Shown in pieces: positions 26,355 through 37,395 of a stretch of 64,000 nt of DNA (within the stretch, counting starts at the first letter, position 1; every line of letters starts with the position of its first letter). Source of the stretch: Xenorhabdus mauleonii (GTDB lineage Bacteria; Pseudomonadota; Gammaproteobacteria; Enterobacterales; Enterobacteriaceae); the NCBI RefSeq assembly GCF_900113945.1, contig NZ_FORG01000008.1, forward strand, positions 114,280 to 178,279, given 5' to 3'. The position numbers and the translations under genes were made by a program. The notes under the pieces are model-generated. The model saw nothing but the letters and a program-made list of their open reading frames with translations. It was not told where the DNA came from and searched no databases.

Positions 26355-27296
26355 ATGAATATTATTTTTTTCCACCCTACCTTTAACGCTGACGAATGGA
26401 TTCAAGGGATACAAGCCAGATTGCCTGATGCCAAAGTACGGCAATGGATCCGCGGTGATAATCGTCCTGCCGATTATGCCCTTGTCTGGCTGCCTCCCCA
26501 TGAAATGTTGTCTAATCGCCCGGGAGTAAAAGGTATTTTTGCACTTGGTGCAGGTGTGGACGCTATTCTCAAACAAGAATTAAAAAAACCAGGCACCTTA
26601 CCTGAAGGTGTTCCATTGATACGGCTTGAAGACGCCGGAATGGCAAAGCAGATGCAGGAATATGCGATTGCATCTGTTTTACATTATTTCCGCCGTATGG
26701 ATGAGTATAAGCAATATCAGGCGCAACGCCTTTGGAAACCATTACCTCCTCGAGATCGAGATGATTTTGTTATTGGCGTGTTAGGGGCAGGTGTTTTGGG
26801 CAGCAGCATTATTGAAAAATTGAAGGCATTGGATTTCCATGTTCGTTGCTGGAGCCGGACGCCAAAACAATTTGATGATGTTGAAAGTTTTTACGGGAAT
26901 GATCAATTGAGTGATTTTCTGTCCGGAAGTCGAGTGTTGATTAACGTTCTGCCGGAGACATCAGAAACTCGCGGTATGCTTAACCTTTCATTATTCAGCC
27001 AATTAAAATCAGGTTCATATGTGATCAACGTGGCGCGTGGAAATCAACTTGTCGAGCAAGACCTGCTGGTTGCCATTGATAAAGGTTACATTGCCGGTGC
27101 AACCCTTGATGTGTTTGTTGAAGAGCCATTATCAGAGCTTCATCCTTTCTGGACACATCCACGCATCAATATTACTCCGCATGTTGCTGCCAATACGGTT
27201 CCTGAGCTGGCTATGGAGGCTATTTGTGAAAATATCAGGCGAATGGAAAGGGGGGAATTACCCACAGGGATTGTTGATATAAACCGCGGCTATTAA
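26355..27296 (+). CDS. ghrA: Glyoxylate/hydroxypyruvate reductase A
   Basis: A 313-residue NADPH-dependent D-2-hydroxyacid dehydrogenase that reduces glyoxylate to glycolate and hydroxypyruvate to glycerate in the cytoplasm. It is close along its length to E. coli GhrA (YcdW): IIFFHPTFNADEWI start, ALGAGVDAIL, cofactor motif GVLGAGVLGSSI, VINVARGNQLVEQDLL (substrate Arg), and TPHVAANT with the catalytic His. A ribosome site AAGGA stands 10 bases before the ATG. It is followed by ycdY at 76 nt; the ycdX gene that separates them in E. coli is missing. Confidence 0.95.
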   Translation: MNIIFFHPTFNADEWIQGIQARLPDAKVRQWIRGDNRPADYALVWLPPHEMLSNRPGVKGIFALGAGVDAILKQELKKPGTLPEGVPLIRLEDAGMAKQMQEYAIASVLHYFRRMDEYKQYQAQRLWKPLPPRDRDDFVIGVLGAGVLGSSIIEKLKALDFHVRCWSRTPKQFDDVESFYGNDQLSDFLSGSRVLINVLPETSETRGMLNLSLFSQLKSGSYVINVARGNQLVEQDLLVAIDKGYIAGATLDVFVEEPLSELHPFWTHPRINITPHVAANTVPELAMEAICENIRRMERGELPTGIVDINRGY

Positions 27297-27372
27297 CAAG
27301 CTGCTTTACAGCAAGGCAGACGATTAGGGACAATAACAGAATTCAAATAAGTAATTGGGATTAGATTGAATC

Positions 27373-27918
27373 ATGAACGAGTTTTCTATTGTCTGCCGAA
27401 TTTTGGGAACATTGTTTAACCGTGCCCCGCAAGATCCGGTTCTGCAACCCCTGCTGGCTATGATTGCGGAAGGAAAATTACAGCAAGCATGGCCTTTGGA
27501 ACAAGATGAATTGCTGGCCAGATTGCAACAAAACAGTGAGTTATCGGTCATTGAAGCGGATTATCAATCTTTGTTTAGCGGCGAAAGCGCAAGTGTGGCA
27601 ATTTGCCGATCTGACTACACGGGCAATGCAGAAAGTGAAGTGCGCCAATTTTTAGCAGAGCGAGGTATGCCGCTCTCTGATGCACCAGCTGATCAATTTG
27701 GCTCATTATTGTTGGCGATGTCATGGCTGGAAGATCAAGCAGCGGAAGATGAAGTGCAAGCCCAGACCGCATTATTCGATGAGTATTTATTGCCTTGGTG
27801 TGGGCAGTTTCTTGGCAAGGTTGAAGCTCATGCAACCAGTGGTTTTTACCGGACGTTAGCAATGATTACCCGCGAGGCATTGCAAGCATTGCGTGAAGAG
27901 TTAGAATCTGAGCAATAA
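27373..27918 (+). CDS. ycdY: TorD-family chaperone YcdY
   Basis: A 181-residue all-helical protein of the TorD/DmsD chaperone family, matching E. coli YcdY from MNEFSI through WPLEQDELLARLQ to the conserved C-terminal YLLPWCGQFLGKVEAHATS. In E. coli it helps activate the zinc phosphatase YcdX. It forms a likely two-gene unit with ghrA. No ycdX is present here, so its client must lie elsewhere or be different. The ribosome site is weak. The next hairpin (28049) ends the transcript. Confidence 0.93.
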   Translation: MNEFSIVCRILGTLFNRAPQDPVLQPLLAMIAEGKLQQAWPLEQDELLARLQQNSELSVIEADYQSLFSGESASVAICRSDYTGNAESEVRQFLAERGMPLSDAPADQFGSLLLAMSWLEDQAAEDEVQAQTALFDEYLLPWCGQFLGKVEAHATSGFYRTLAMITREALQALREELESEQ

Positions 27919-28048
27919 CATATTGTTATCATACGACTTTCACAGTAACACTATGCTATAACCTTCAAGTTATATCCCTAAGGCTGTAATGTGGCAGGCT
28001 AAAGGGATAGATAAGATTTAGATAAGAGTGTTATAACAATTGTGAAAT

Positions 28049-28078
28049 TAGGCAAGTTATTGATTAATAACTTGCCTA
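28049..28078. terminator. Terminator between convergent ycdY and yceB
   Basis: A perfect 13-bp stem TAGGCAAGTTATT/AATAACTTGCCTA with a 4-base loop (GATT). T-rich tails are weak on both sides, but the position between convergent genes supports termination in both directions. Confidence 0.7.
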
Positions 28079-28101
28079 TATTGTTTAATGGACGATAAAA
28101 A

Positions 28102-28665
28102 TTATTTATCAGTCAAGCCGATAACTAATGTACCGGGCTTAACTTCCAAGCCTTTGGCTAATTTTGAAGCGGCTGCTTCGGCTTTGCTTTTCTCTGGATT
28201 TAAAACATAAACTGGGTGAGTATCAAAAAACTCACTTAAAGAGGTATTCAGGTAAGGTATTAAGGCTTTGAACGGGGCAGCAACTTTTTCAGGGGTTGTT
28301 TGATAGTCAACAATTTCCAGTTCTTTAATGAATATTGCGCCTTTCTCTGCTTCAAATACTGGCTTAGCTCTGATAGTCAGTTTCATATCAGCCTGTATTG
28401 AGCCAAGCAAGGTTTCTAACTGAACTTTTGCCAGGCCAGAAAGTTCGATTTTTTCTGGATCCGTACGGCCGACTTGAGTAGTCAGTTCACCAAGAGAAAC
28501 ATTGGCAGTAGCGGCTCCTGAGAGGCCAATGTTCTTCTGATAATGAACTTTTTTTAATAAATACTCATTGAGTACACCTTCATTAATACTAATTTCTTTG
28601 AATTGGTCACATCCGCTGACTAACCCCACCAGTATCAACGCTGCCCCTAAGAAAAATCGTTTCAT
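28102..28665 (-). CDS. yceB: Lipoprotein YceB (DUF1439)
   Basis: A 187-residue lipoprotein; E. coli YceB has 186. I chose the ATG at 28665 over one seven codons earlier because AAAGGAG stands 6 bases upstream and it directly opens the signal peptide MKRFFLGAALILVGLVSGC. The lipobox LVSGC places the lipidated Cys at 19, followed by Asp-Gln; Asp at +2 favours retention in the inner membrane. The mature domain is a tubular lipid-binding-like fold in the family (SMP/BPI-like in structure), function unknown. It stands alone, convergent with ycdY and before mdtH on the same strand. Confidence 0.93.
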   Translation of the reverse strand: MKRFFLGAALILVGLVSGCDQFKEISINEGVLNEYLLKKVHYQKNIGLSGAATANVSLGELTTQVGRTDPEKIELSGLAKVQLETLLGSIQADMKLTIRAKPVFEAEKGAIFIKELEIVDYQTTPEKVAAPFKALIPYLNTSLSEFFDTHPVYVLNPEKSKAEAAASKLAKGLEVKPGTLVIGLTDK

Positions 28666-28736
28666 ATTATCTCCTTTTGATTTCAACGGGCAGATTTTAC
28701 ATTATTCAGTATCTGATGATTAATTTATTTGCATGA

Positions 28737-29942
28737 TTAAAGTTTACTAACCACGGCAGCTTTGATTTTTCTCTGATTGAATTGACGATGGAGAGCATAA
28801 ATCGTTATCAAGCCGACAGTCCCCAGCAAAATCCACGGTAACTGAGGTAAGTTCATATTTTTGCCGGTATCGTAGAGCCACCCGCCACCGGTATAGCCCA
28901 ATACGCCACCGAAGGCCAAGCCCAACCGACTGAACCCCATATAACTGCCGCGCGCCCGAGGATCGGTAAGCGAAGCGCTTAACATTTCACGTGCAGGTTC
29001 GGCTGTTACCATGCCCAGATAGAACAAACTGATTAACCCGAATAGAATATGTAATTGATTGACCCAGCCAATCGGGAACATACAAATGCTCATTAAACAC
29101 AGACCGGCCATTAAACGTTGTTCCTGGCGGAAACGTTTTTCACTCCAACGGGCAATTGGGTAGAGAAGAGTCAATGAAATAAAGGCCTCAATGGCATACA
29201 TCCACTTAACCGCAGCAGCAGTACCTGAAATTTCATGAATAATGATTGGAAACATCAACATTACTTGTACTGACAAAACAAAAAAGCCAGTCAAAGTTAG
29301 TACGTAAAAAAAGAATCGACTATCTTTAATGACGCGTTTCATACCTTCCTTGATCGGTGTCCGGATTGTTGAAATGCGGTATGCGGGTAAAAAATAGGCA
29401 TTCAATAATGCAACCAGAACAAAAATAGCAGCACCAACCCAGCAAACAATATTAAAATTGTATTGCAGCAACCAACTACCGATTAGGGCACCAATTACGG
29501 CACCAGCACTGTCTTGCATCAACAAAATTGAATAAAAGCGCCCGCGCTCATGGGGACGGGTTAGCTTAATTATCAAGGCTGCCCTCGGGGGATCGAACAA
29601 AGTTCCACCCAGCCCAGACAAAATACAGGAAAGGAGCAATATCCAGGGTTCAGAGGCCAGTGCCATCAAACCAAAACCCACAGCACGCAATAACATACCA
29701 GTGACAATTAATGGCTTGGCTCCAAACTTGTCGGCAATGGCGCCACCAAAAATGCCCAACCCTTGTTGTGTTAATTGGCGCAGACCCAGAGCAAAACCAA
29801 CGATAGCCGCAGCCCAGCCAAGTTGTTCGACAAAGCGAATTGAAATTAAAGGAAAGACAACAAAAAATCCCAAAACAACAATTAGATTGTCAATTAAAAG
29901 AAAATATTTGCCCAAGCGACGTGCTTGTGAAACCAATGACAT
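28737..29942 (-). CDS. mdtH: MFS multidrug transporter MdtH
   Basis: A 401-residue inner-membrane protein with 12 predicted helices, nearly collinear with E. coli MdtH (402 residues): start [16 protein letters not shown], motif A-like [12 protein letters not shown], and [11 protein letters not shown]. In E. coli overproduction gives modest quinolone resistance. It is divergent from rimJ, as in E. coli. The ribosome site is poor. Assignment is by strong resemblance. Confidence 0.95.
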   Translation of the reverse strand: MSLVSQARRLGKYFLLIDNLIVVLGFFVVFPLISIRFVEQLGWAAAIVGFALGLRQLTQQGLGIFGGAIADKFGAKPLIVTGMLLRAVGFGLMALASEPWILLLSCILSGLGGTLFDPPRAALIIKLTRPHERGRFYSILLMQDSAGAVIGALIGSWLLQYNFNIVCWVGAAIFVLVALLNAYFLPAYRISTIRTPIKEGMKRVIKDSRFFFYVLTLTGFFVLSVQVMLMFPIIIHEISGTAAAVKWMYAIEAFISLTLLYPIARWSEKRFRQEQRLMAGLCLMSICMFPIGWVNQLHILFGLISLFYLGMVTAEPAREMLSASLTDPRARGSYMGFSRLGLAFGGVLGYTGGGWLYDTGKNMNLPQLPWILLGTVGLITIYALHRQFNQRKIKAAVVSKL

Positions 29943-30118
29943 TTTGCACCATTAATATGTGAGAAAATAAGAGGAATCTTTAATTATTTTGGACTTTATC
30001 TTCTCTTTAAGATAGGGGGCGTGTAGATGATATTTTTTTATCGTCAAAGGCTGGCAAGAGCTTCCATAATAGTTTAATTATTGCGCATTTTTTCAAGATA
30101 AATATATTGGGAGAATAT

Positions 30119-30706
30119 ATGTTTGGTTATCGTTCTACATCATCCAAGCTTCGCTTTATTACGGATAGGATAGTCGTTCGTCTGGTGTATGAGCGCGATG
30201 CCTATAGGTTGGCGGACTATTATGCAGAAAATAAAGATTTCTTGAAGCCATGGGAGCCAACGAGAGATGGCAGCTTTTACCAACCTTCCGGCTGGACAAA
30301 TAGACTGACTTATATTGCGGAATTGCAAAGGCAAGAAGCGGCATTTAATTTTTTGTTATTGGATCCTGATGAAAATGAAATTCTGGGGGTCGCCAATTTC
30401 ACTAATGTTGTGCGTGGTGCCTTTCACTCTTGTTATCTGGGTTATTCCTTGGGTGAAAAATGGCAAGGGAAGGGATTGATGTATGAAGCACTGCAACCCG
30501 CGATTTGTTATATGCAACGCCATCAGAAAATGCACCGCATTATGGCTAACTATATGCCGCATAATCATCGCAGTGGCAACTTGCTCGAAAAATTGGGTTT
30601 TGAAAAGGAAGGGTATGCCAAAAGTTACTTAATGATAGATGGTGTTTGGCAAGATCATGTACTGACTTCGTTGACAGATGATATGTGGGGCAAGGTAGGT
30701 TCATGA
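30119..30706 (+). CDS. rimJ: Ribosomal protein S5 alanine N-acetyltransferase
   Basis: A 195-residue GNAT-family enzyme that acetylates the N-terminal alanine of ribosomal protein S5. It matches E. coli RimJ from MFGYRS through [28 protein letters not shown] (acetyl-CoA binding Q-x-x-G-x-G/A) and [28 protein letters not shown] use the ATG at 30119, four codons after the first possible one, because GGGAGA precedes it at the right distance and it equals the E. coli start. It is divergent from mdtH. Confidence 0.96.
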   Translation: MFGYRSTSSKLRFITDRIVVRLVYERDAYRLADYYAENKDFLKPWEPTRDGSFYQPSGWTNRLTYIAELQRQEAAFNFLLLDPDENEILGVANFTNVVRGAFHSCYLGYSLGEKWQGKGLMYEALQPAICYMQRHQKMHRIMANYMPHNHRSGNLLEKLGFEKEGYAKSYLMIDGVWQDHVLTSLTDDMWGKVGS

Positions 30707-30868
30707 GGCATCGCGAATTAACCCATGTGGACATAATTTTTGTCTGTTAGACTTTGAGCACGGCTGCTATCTTACCAGAATGTTTTATCTGCCATTTGCA
30801 TGACATTTTGAAGATAGCTTTATCTCTTTTATGCTCATTTCATAAAAATCAACTTTTAGACTAACACC

Positions 30869-32407
30869 ATGAATTTATTGAAATCACTGGCAGCAGTTAG
30901 CTCAATGACGATGTTTTCCCGCGTTCTGGGTTTTATTCGTGATGCTATCATTGCCCGTATATTTGGTGCTGGAGTCGCAACGGATGCGTTTTTTGTTGCC
31001 TTCAAATTACCTAACTTGCTGCGCCGTATTTTTGCTGAAGGCGCGTTTTCTCAGGCATTTGTGCCTATTCTTGCTGAATATAAAAACCAACAGGGGGATG
31101 AAGCCACACGTACGTTTATCGCGTATGTATCAGGCATGCTGACGCTGATTCTGGCGATAGTTACAGTGATAGGGGTACTTGCAGCGCCTTGGGTCATTTA
31201 TGCCACTGCGCCGGGATTTACAGATACACCGGATAAATTTGCCTTAACGCGTGATCTGCTCAGAATTACTTTTCCCTATATTTTTCTGATATCACTGGCT
31301 TCATTGGCGGGGGCTATTCTCAATACATGGAACCGCTTTTCCGTGCCAGCGTTTGCCCCAACGCTGCTTAACATCAGCATGATTTTTTTTGCACTGTTTG
31401 TAGCACCTTACTGCAACCCACCGGTGATGGCATTAGGGTGGGCAGTTGTTGCTGGTGGTATTTTGCAATTGGTTTATCAACTTCCTCATCTCAAAAAAGT
31501 AGGCATGCTGGTATTACCCCGGGTTTCTTTTCGTGACAGCGGCGTCTGGCGCGTTATTCGCCAAATGGGACCTGCCATTTTGGGAGTATCAGTCAGCCAG
31601 ATTTCATTGATTATCAATACCATTTTTGCTTCATTTTTGGTCTCCGGTTCGGTTTCATGGATGTATTATGCGGACCGCTTAATGGAGTTACCGTCTGGTG
31701 TGCTGGGAGTCGCACTAGGAACGATACTGCTTCCTTCTTTGGCGAAAAGCTTTTCCAGTGGCAATCATGAAGAGTACCGGAAATTAATGGATTGGGGCTT
31801 GCGTCTCTGTTTCTTGCTGGCTTTGCCTTGTGCTGTGGCATTAGGGATTTTAGCGGAGCCACTGACGGTTTCTCTTTTTCAATATGGTCACTTCTCCGCG
31901 TTTGATGCACAAATGACGCAAAGGGCGTTAATCGCTTACTGCTTTGGTTTGATGGGGTTAATTGTTGTTAAAGTGCTTGCTCCTGGTTTCTATTCTCGCC
32001 AAGACATTAAAACGCCGGTCAAAATTGCGATTGCAACTCTGATTTTAACTCAGCTCATGAACCTTGTTTTTATCGGCCCGTTAAAACATGCGGGATTGGC
32101 ACTCTCTATCGGTCTGGCTGCTTGCTTCAACGCTGGCATGCTTTATTGGCAGATGCGTAAGCGAGAGATCTTTAAGCCGTTGGCTGGCTGGAATGTATTT
32201 TTGTTGAAACTAGCGGTGGCGATTGCCGTGATGGTCGGGGTATTACTGGCAATGTTGTGGTTTATGCCAGCCTGGGAGCAGGGGAATATGGCAATGCGGT
32301 TGCTACGGCTGATGGGCGTTGTGATTGCTGGTGCGGGGAGTTATTTTGTCGCATTGGCCTTGATGGGGTTCAGATTGAAAGATTTTGCCCATCGGGGATT
32401 ACAATAA
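30869..32407 (+). CDS. murJ: Lipid II flippase MurJ (MviN)
   Basis: A 512-residue essential inner-membrane protein with 14 predicted helices of the MOP superfamily, moving lipid II across the membrane for peptidoglycan synthesis. It is very close to E. coli Mur[42 protein letters not shown] (with the conserved Arg residues) and [20 protein letters not shown]. No ribosome site is evident; the start matches E. coli. It ends at a hairpin shared with the convergent unrecognised gene. Confidence 0.97.
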   Translation: MNLLKSLAAVSSMTMFSRVLGFIRDAIIARIFGAGVATDAFFVAFKLPNLLRRIFAEGAFSQAFVPILAEYKNQQGDEATRTFIAYVSGMLTLILAIVTVIGVLAAPWVIYATAPGFTDTPDKFALTRDLLRITFPYIFLISLASLAGAILNTWNRFSVPAFAPTLLNISMIFFALFVAPYCNPPVMALGWAVVAGGILQLVYQLPHLKKVGMLVLPRVSFRDSGVWRVIRQMGPAILGVSVSQISLIINTIFASFLVSGSVSWMYYADRLMELPSGVLGVALGTILLPSLAKSFSSGNHEEYRKLMDWGLRLCFLLALPCAVALGILAEPLTVSLFQYGHFSAFDAQMTQRALIAYCFGLMGLIVVKVLAPGFYSRQDIKTPVKIAIATLILTQLMNLVFIGPLKHAGLALSIGLAACFNAGMLYWQMRKREIFKPLAGWNVFLLKLAVAIAVMVGVLLAMLWFMPAWEQGNMAMRLLRLMGVVIAGAGSYFVALALMGFRLKDFAHRGLQ

Positions 32408-32439
32408 CAAAAATTCCTTAGCTAAATATATTTTTATTA

Positions 32440-32472
32440 AATGCTGCTCAATAATGGATATTAAGCAGCATT
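32440..32472. terminator. Terminator between convergent murJ and the unrecognised gene
   Basis: A 9-bp stem AATGCTGCT/AGCAGCATT with a 15-base loop; AT-rich flanks lie on both sides (TTTTTATTA left, AATAATTATTTTT right). Confidence 0.65.
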
Positions 32473-32477
32473 AATAA

Positions 32478-33275
32478 TTATTTTTGTCCATTATTTCTCT
32501 TTAATCTAGATGATTCTAGAGGGCTACGTAATACTCTTCCTCCATCATATGTTGGATAGCTACCAGTTATGCCTTGGCGGCCTCTAATTGTACGGTTTGT
32601 GCGGTTGAATTGACCTGAACTCTCTGGAGCATCATTTGGATTATTGTGCGCAATCACATTCATAGTATTGCTATAATTGCCTATGGTGTCGTGAAACCCG
32701 GTCGGGTTATCTGAATTATTTTCTGTGGGCCTGAGTGAGGGGCTAAAAATACGATTGGTTCTACGAAGTATATTATTGCGATTGAAAGTTTGATTTTCGA
32801 TTGGGTTTTCGATTAGAGGGTTTTCGATTAGATCCTTGAAAAGATTCTCGTCGCAAGGAATATAATCAGATTTACAATAATTATATACAACTTCATGAAA
32901 TTCCTTCGTATTGCCAAGTCCATATTTCCCTATTAATTTGGGTAAAATATGTGTCTGATAGACATCAAGATGAATGTCGACAAAATCATGTCGTACGAGT
33001 TCATAAATTCTGTGTTTATTGTTTGGGTAACCATCATAAGTAAGTTGCGGTAGCCTCGGATTAGTGTTTTCTCTGTTAACACAAATAAAACCGAGATTCA
33101 GCATAATCTTATCATTAGGCAAAGGAACATGTAATGCAATACCACGTTCAGTATCCCATTTAATTCGGATTGACCTATAAGTTTCAGCATCAGCATAAGC
33201 GGTCCAATTGCTTACTTCAGATACAGATGGATTTATTACTTGATAGTATGTATTGTAAATGAGATGTTCATGCAT
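32478..33275 (-). CDS. Unrecognised 265-residue protein with a disordered C-terminus
   Basis: No family recognised. There is no signal peptide or membrane segment. Residues 1-140 look folded, with a beta-rich start (YYQVINPSVSEVSNW, IRIKWDTERGIALHVPL) and an alpha-helical middle (YELVRHDFVDIHLDVYQTHILPKLIGKYG). Residues about 150-265 are low complexity: short ENP repeats (near 151-163), then Asn, Arg, Ser and Thr-rich sequence with no hydrophobic core. The ATG has GAGGAAA upstream, so it is a real gene. It is an AT-rich insertion between the core genes murJ and argS, which suggests horizontal acquisition. A secreted effector is possible but nothing proves it. Confidence 0.7.
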   Translation of the reverse strand: MHEHLIYNTYYQVINPSVSEVSNWTAYADAETYRSIRIKWDTERGIALHVPLPNDKIMLNLGFICVNRENTNPRLPQLTYDGYPNNKHRIYELVRHDFVDIHLDVYQTHILPKLIGKYGLGNTKEFHEVVYNYCKSDYIPCDENLFKDLIENPLIENPIENQTFNRNNILRRTNRIFSPSLRPTENNSDNPTGFHDTIGNYSNTMNVIAHNNPNDAPESSGQFNRTNRTIRGRQGITGSYPTYDGGRVLRSPLESSRLKRNNGQK

Positions 33276-33775
33276 AATATTTCCTCATTTTTAAATTAGT
33301 TATTCTATTTAATGATCTTTCTTTTAAATAGGGACGGCATTGCGCTGATGAATTTAATAGGTTTATATTATGATGAATTATTTAATTCCATTATTTTAAT
33401 TGTGTCAACTAAAAATGAAAATTATTTTATTTAGATAAGAATGTGTAATGCTTTACATTAACGAGTTTTAATTAATTGGCTATGAATAATAGTAATATGC
33501 TTATGTATATTATCTTATGTTGTTATTCAATATGTTGATTTTATAACTAAAATATCACCATTGAGTCAGTGTAAGGGCTTCAAGCTCATTTATTTATCTG
33601 TTCAGGTGTTTTGATTTAATGATTCATCCGTTCGCAAAAATAGAATCGAGCTTTCTTTACGTGAAATATGATGTATATCAGATTGTATTAATTTAAGTAA
33701 TAATCAGATGGTTCCGGAAGTAAGCCAGTAAATCAGATTTAATTCCCTAAATAGCAACTCAAAATAATATGAATA
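33276..33775. other. AT-rich non-coding region upstream of the unrecognised gene
   Basis: About 500 bases with no credible ORF in either direction. It presumably holds the promoter of the minus-strand gene ending at 32478. A short string AACTAAAAATGAA at 33407 also occurs at 13576 before the propeller genes, in the same orientation on the plus strand but opposite relative to the gene served. Confidence 0.4.
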
Positions 33776-33808
33776 AGCCTTATTCCGTATGTCGCACGGA
33801 ATAAGGCT
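33776..33808 (-). terminator. Strong hairpin after argS
   Basis: A perfect 13-bp stem AGCCTTATTCCGT/ACGGAATAAGGCT with a 7-base loop starts 9 nt after the argS stop. The T-run on the minus strand is interrupted (TTATTCATATTATTTT). Confidence 0.75.
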
Positions 33809-33816
33809 GAAAACAA

Positions 33817-35547
33817 TTACATCCGTTCTACAGTTTGAATCCCTAAAGTATCAAGACCTTGTTTCAGGGTTTTTGCGGTCAGCAAGGCCAATTTCAGTCG
33901 GCTCTGACGCAATTCCTCACTGTCAGCGCTGAGAATCGGGCAATGTTCGTAGAAACCGGAAAACAAACCCGCTAAATCATACAGATAAGCACACATGACA
34001 TGAGGTGTACCTTCGCGGGCGACGGTTGTGATGGTTTCTTCAAATTGCAACAACCGGGTTGCCAGAGCTTGCTCACGCTCTTCGTTCAGAAGAACCGGGT
34101 GCGTTAAACTGCTTTCATCAATTTCTGCGCGTTTGAAAATAGAGTTCACGCGGGTGTAAGCATATTGCATATACGGTGCGGTATTACCTTCAAAAGCGAG
34201 CATGTTGTCCCAGTCAAAAACGTAGTCAGTGGTACGGCTTTTTGAAAGGTCAGCATATTTTACTGCGCCAATGCCGACAGCCTCGACCACTTTTTTCAGT
34301 TCGTCTTCTGGCATATCAGGGTTTTTCTCACGGATCAGCGCATCCGCACGCTCAATGGCTTCATCCAATAAATCAGACAATTTCACGGTGCCGCCAGCGC
34401 GGGTTTTGAATGGCTTGCCATCTTTACCCAACATCATGCCGAACATATGGTGCTCAAGTGACATCGACTCAGGAATATAGCCTGCTTTGCGCACGATTGA
34501 CCATGCTTGCATCAAGTGCTGATGCTGGCGTGAATCAATGTAGTAGAGAACGCGGTCGGCATGGAGAACTTCATGGCGGTATTTGGCACAGGCGATATCT
34601 GTTGTGGTGTAAAGGTAACCACCGTCTTTTTTCTGGATGATAACACCCATTGGTTCGCCTTCTTTATTCTTGTATTCATCAAGGTAAACCACGGTAGCGC
34701 CTTCACTCTCCACCGCAATCCCACGTTGTTTCAAATCAGCGACAACGCCGGGCAACATACTGTTATACAGGCTTTCACCCATCACATCTTTTTCTGTCAG
34801 CGTGACATTCAGACGCTTGTAAGTTTCCTGATTTTGCGACAAGGTGATATCAACTAATTTGCGCCACATTGTGCGGCAATATTCATCACCACTTTGCAGT
34901 TTTACCACGTAACTGCGGGCACGGACGGCAAACTCTTCATCTTCATCGTACGTTTTCTTCGCTTCGCGGTAGAACTCTTCTAAATCGGCTAACACCATAT
35001 CGTTGGCGTTTTCATTTTGGGCTTTTTCCAGATAGGCAATCAGCATGCCAAATTGGGTTCCCCAGTCACCAAGGTGGTTGGCACGGATAACGTTGTGACC
35101 CAGAAATTCCAGTGTACGTACTGCGGCATCGCCAATGATGGTGGAGCGAATATGGCCAATGTGCATCTGCTTCGCAACATTGGGGGCGGAATAATCGATG
35201 ACGATGGTTTGTGGTTCTACCGGAGCAACACCCAGTTTTTCAGCTTTCAGTGCAGTTTCGATATTGGCGGCAATCCATGCTTTATCCAGGAAAATATTGA
35301 TAAAGCCAGGCCCTGCGATTTCAATTTTGCTGGCAACCCCTTGCAGATCCAGTAAACCGACAACTTTTTCTGCCAATTGTCGGGGTGGCATGCCCATCTT
35401 TTTCGCTGCTGCCATGACGCCATTAGCTTGGTAATCACCAAATTGAGCTTTTGCAGATTGACGGACGTGGGCTTCACTATCGGCTGGAGCGCCTGCTGCA
35501 ATCAGCGCTTGGCTGATTTTTTCTGAAAGAGTGGCCTGAATATTCAC
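33817..35547 (-). CDS. argS: Arginyl-tRNA synthetase
   Basis: A 576-residue class I aminoacyl-tRNA synthetase (577 in E. coli) that charges tRNA-Arg. An N-terminal Add-1 domain (1-110) precedes the catalytic core with the HIGH motif in [13 protein letters not shown] near 132; as usual for ArgS the KMSKS motif is degenerate ([10 protein letters not shown] near 375). A helical anticodon-binding domain follows and ends in ERM. It is a single gene, divergent from yecM, with a hairpin directly behind it. Confidence 0.98.
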   Translation of the reverse strand: MNIQATLSEKISQALIAAGAPADSEAHVRQSAKAQFGDYQANGVMAAAKKMGMPPRQLAEKVVGLLDLQGVASKIEIAGPGFINIFLDKAWIAANIETALKAEKLGVAPVEPQTIVIDYSAPNVAKQMHIGHIRSTIIGDAAVRTLEFLGHNVIRANHLGDWGTQFGMLIAYLEKAQNENANDMVLADLEEFYREAKKTYDEDEEFAVRARSYVVKLQSGDEYCRTMWRKLVDITLSQNQETYKRLNVTLTEKDVMGESLYNSMLPGVVADLKQRGIAVESEGATVVYLDEYKNKEGEPMGVIIQKKDGGYLYTTTDIACAKYRHEVLHADRVLYYIDSRQHQHLMQAWSIVRKAGYIPESMSLEHHMFGMMLGKDGKPFKTRAGGTVKLSDLLDEAIERADALIREKNPDMPEDELKKVVEAVGIGAVKYADLSKSRTTDYVFDWDNMLAFEGNTAPYMQYAYTRVNSIFKRAEIDESSLTHPVLLNEEREQALATRLLQFEETITTVAREGTPHVMCAYLYDLAGLFSGFYEHCPILSADSEELRQSRLKLALLTAKTLKQGLDTLGIQTVERM

Positions 35548-35796
35548 CGTGTTACCTTAAGTTACACACGAAAGTTCCTGTTTTTAAATTAAGCAAAAAC
35601 TTTCATGGGGGGGATTATAAGAAAATAACGGGTTTTATATCATATTCAGCATCCTGCATGCTACCATCGGCCGCTGTTGGCGGCATGACTTTTTTATTTT
35701 TAGCCTGTCTTTCAGACGATTATTTGCTATTTGATACTATCCTGAATGTGTCATTGGGATGAGAGAGCAATTTTGACGTTTTTTGATGGAGGAAAG

Positions 35797-36351
35797 ATGA
35801 CCCATTTTTCAACAATTTCTACATTGCAGGATTTAGTTGCTGATCTAAGAATTTTTGAGCAAAAGTTACAGCAATTCGGTGGGGAACTTGGTTTACCTAT
35901 TTCGCAATATCTCGCTGATCACATTTCTGTACGTTGCAATGAAACGTCAACCGCTGATCGCTGGCGTCAAGGTTTTCTGCAATGCGGTAAGTTGATTTCG
36001 GATAACATTATCAATGGCCGTCCAATTTGCTTGTTTGAATTGGAGCAACCAATCGTCATACTTGGTTGGCAAATTGATTGTGTGGAACTGCCTTATCCGA
36101 CGAAAAAACAATATGCTCATCAAGGTTGGGAACATGTTGAGCTTGTTTTACCTGTACAACCAGAACAGCTTCTTTCCGAAGCCTATAAATTATTTCCCGA
36201 CGTACTGCCGGATAATTTCCGGACAAAAGAGAGCCTTCCAAAAGGCAGTGCCGAAAGGTTGCCAAACCCAACGCTGGCGGTGACAAATGGCGAAATCACA
36301 ATTAAATTTCATCCTTTTTCGCTCAAGGAAATTATTAAAAGCGAAGTATGA
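35797..36351 (+). CDS. yecM: YecM family protein (putative metal-binding, VOC-like)
   Basis: A 184-residue soluble protein corresponding to E. coli YecM, which also lies divergently next to argS. I chose the ATG at 35797 because TGGAGGA precedes it; the frame is open 17 codons further upstream but those lack a ribosome site. Motifs: YLADHISVRCNE and HQGWEHVELVLP, two His-containing strands like those of glyoxalase-fold metal sites. The structure is known in E. coli but the function is not. Confidence 0.92.
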   Translation: MTHFSTISTLQDLVADLRIFEQKLQQFGGELGLPISQYLADHISVRCNETSTADRWRQGFLQCGKLISDNIINGRPICLFELEQPIVILGWQIDCVELPYPTKKQYAHQGWEHVELVLPVQPEQLLSEAYKLFPDVLPDNFRTKESLPKGSAERLPNPTLAVTNGEITIKFHPFSLKEIIKSEV

Positions 36352-36629
36352 TCGAAGAAATCAAGTTGTTTATTATGAGAATTTAACTTACTTCGCAATT
36401 TAATATTTTCTGCTTTAAATGTTCACTGATGTCTCATAATGTGAATCCTTCTGTGTTGCGACAAGCAAAAAACATGTCTAATACTGATGGCTAAGAGTTA
36501 TGCCCGGAATAATGGGCATACGGTCATTTCTGAGCCGCAGCTTTTTGAGAGTTTCTCTGTGAAGTTTGCTAATGAAGTAATTTGGAAGCATCAATGATTT
36601 GTTAAAAATCTATATCCGAGGGGCTTTGA

Positions 36630-37382
36630 ATGATAAAGCTGGAAATTTGCTGTTACAGCGTAAGTTGTGCTTTGACTGCCCAAACGGCAGGAGCTGATCG
36701 CATTGAACTCAGTGCAAGTCCGTCGGAAGGTGGTGGAACACCCAGTTTCGGGACATTGCAGCAAGCACTACAGCAATTATCGATTCCCGTACATCCAATT
36801 GTACGTCCAAGAGGAGGCGATTTTTGCTATAACAACGCTGATTTTGAGGTGATGAAAAACGACGTAGCCCATATCCGCGATATGGGATTTCCCGGTGTGG
36901 TTTTTGGGGTTCTTAATGATGAAGGCCATATTGATCGCCTGCGCATGAGGCAATTGATGTCATTGGCTGGGAGTATGGAAGTCACTTTTCACCGTGCTTT
37001 TGATATGTGCTTTAATCCGCATGTTGCTCTGCAACAACTGACAGAGTTGGGTGTGAAACGTATTTTGACCTCCGGTCAGCAACAAAGTGCTGAACTGGGG
37101 TTGCCTCTGCTAAAAGAATTAATTCAAGCCAGCCAAGGGCCGATTATTATGCCGGGAGCGGGTATCAGAGCGAGTAACATCGGTAAGTTTCTGGAATGTG
37201 GCATGACTGAACTCCATAGTTCAGCAGGAAAACTGAAACCATCATCCATGAAATATAGAAAAGCGGGTGTGACGATGAGTTCGGATGACCGGGAAGTGGA
37301 CGAATATTCCTATTATTGTGTAGATGGGCAACTGGTTGAGTCAATGAAGGGGATCATTAGTTTGGTGGAGCGGAAGAAATAG
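36630..37382 (+). CDS. cutC: CutC family protein
   Basis: A 250-residue TIM-barrel protein (248 in E. coli). Conserved segments include [45 protein letters not shown] and [13 protein letters not shown]. It was named for copper tolerance, but that role is disputed and its reaction is unknown. GAGG stands before the ATG. It is convergent with cmoB and shares a hairpin with it. Confidence 0.95.
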   Translation: MIKLEICCYSVSCALTAQTAGADRIELSASPSEGGGTPSFGTLQQALQQLSIPVHPIVRPRGGDFCYNNADFEVMKNDVAHIRDMGFPGVVFGVLNDEGHIDRLRMRQLMSLAGSMEVTFHRAFDMCFNPHVALQQLTELGVKRILTSGQQQSAELGLPLLKELIQASQGPIIMPGAGIRASNIGKFLECGMTELHSSAGKLKPSSMKYRKAGVTMSSDDREVDEYSYYCVDGQLVESMKGIISLVERKK

Positions 37383-37395
37383 AACCTGACTATTG

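Noticed and set aside
32478..33275. ADP-ribosyltransferase or protease toxin
   Set aside because: No catalytic motif can be identified in the folded part, so no activity is claimed.
13576..33419. Shared 13-mer AACTAAAAATGAA before the propeller genes and near the unrecognised gene
   Set aside because: Flanking similarity is poor, spacing differs and orientation relative to the genes is opposite; chance is likely in AT-rich DNA.
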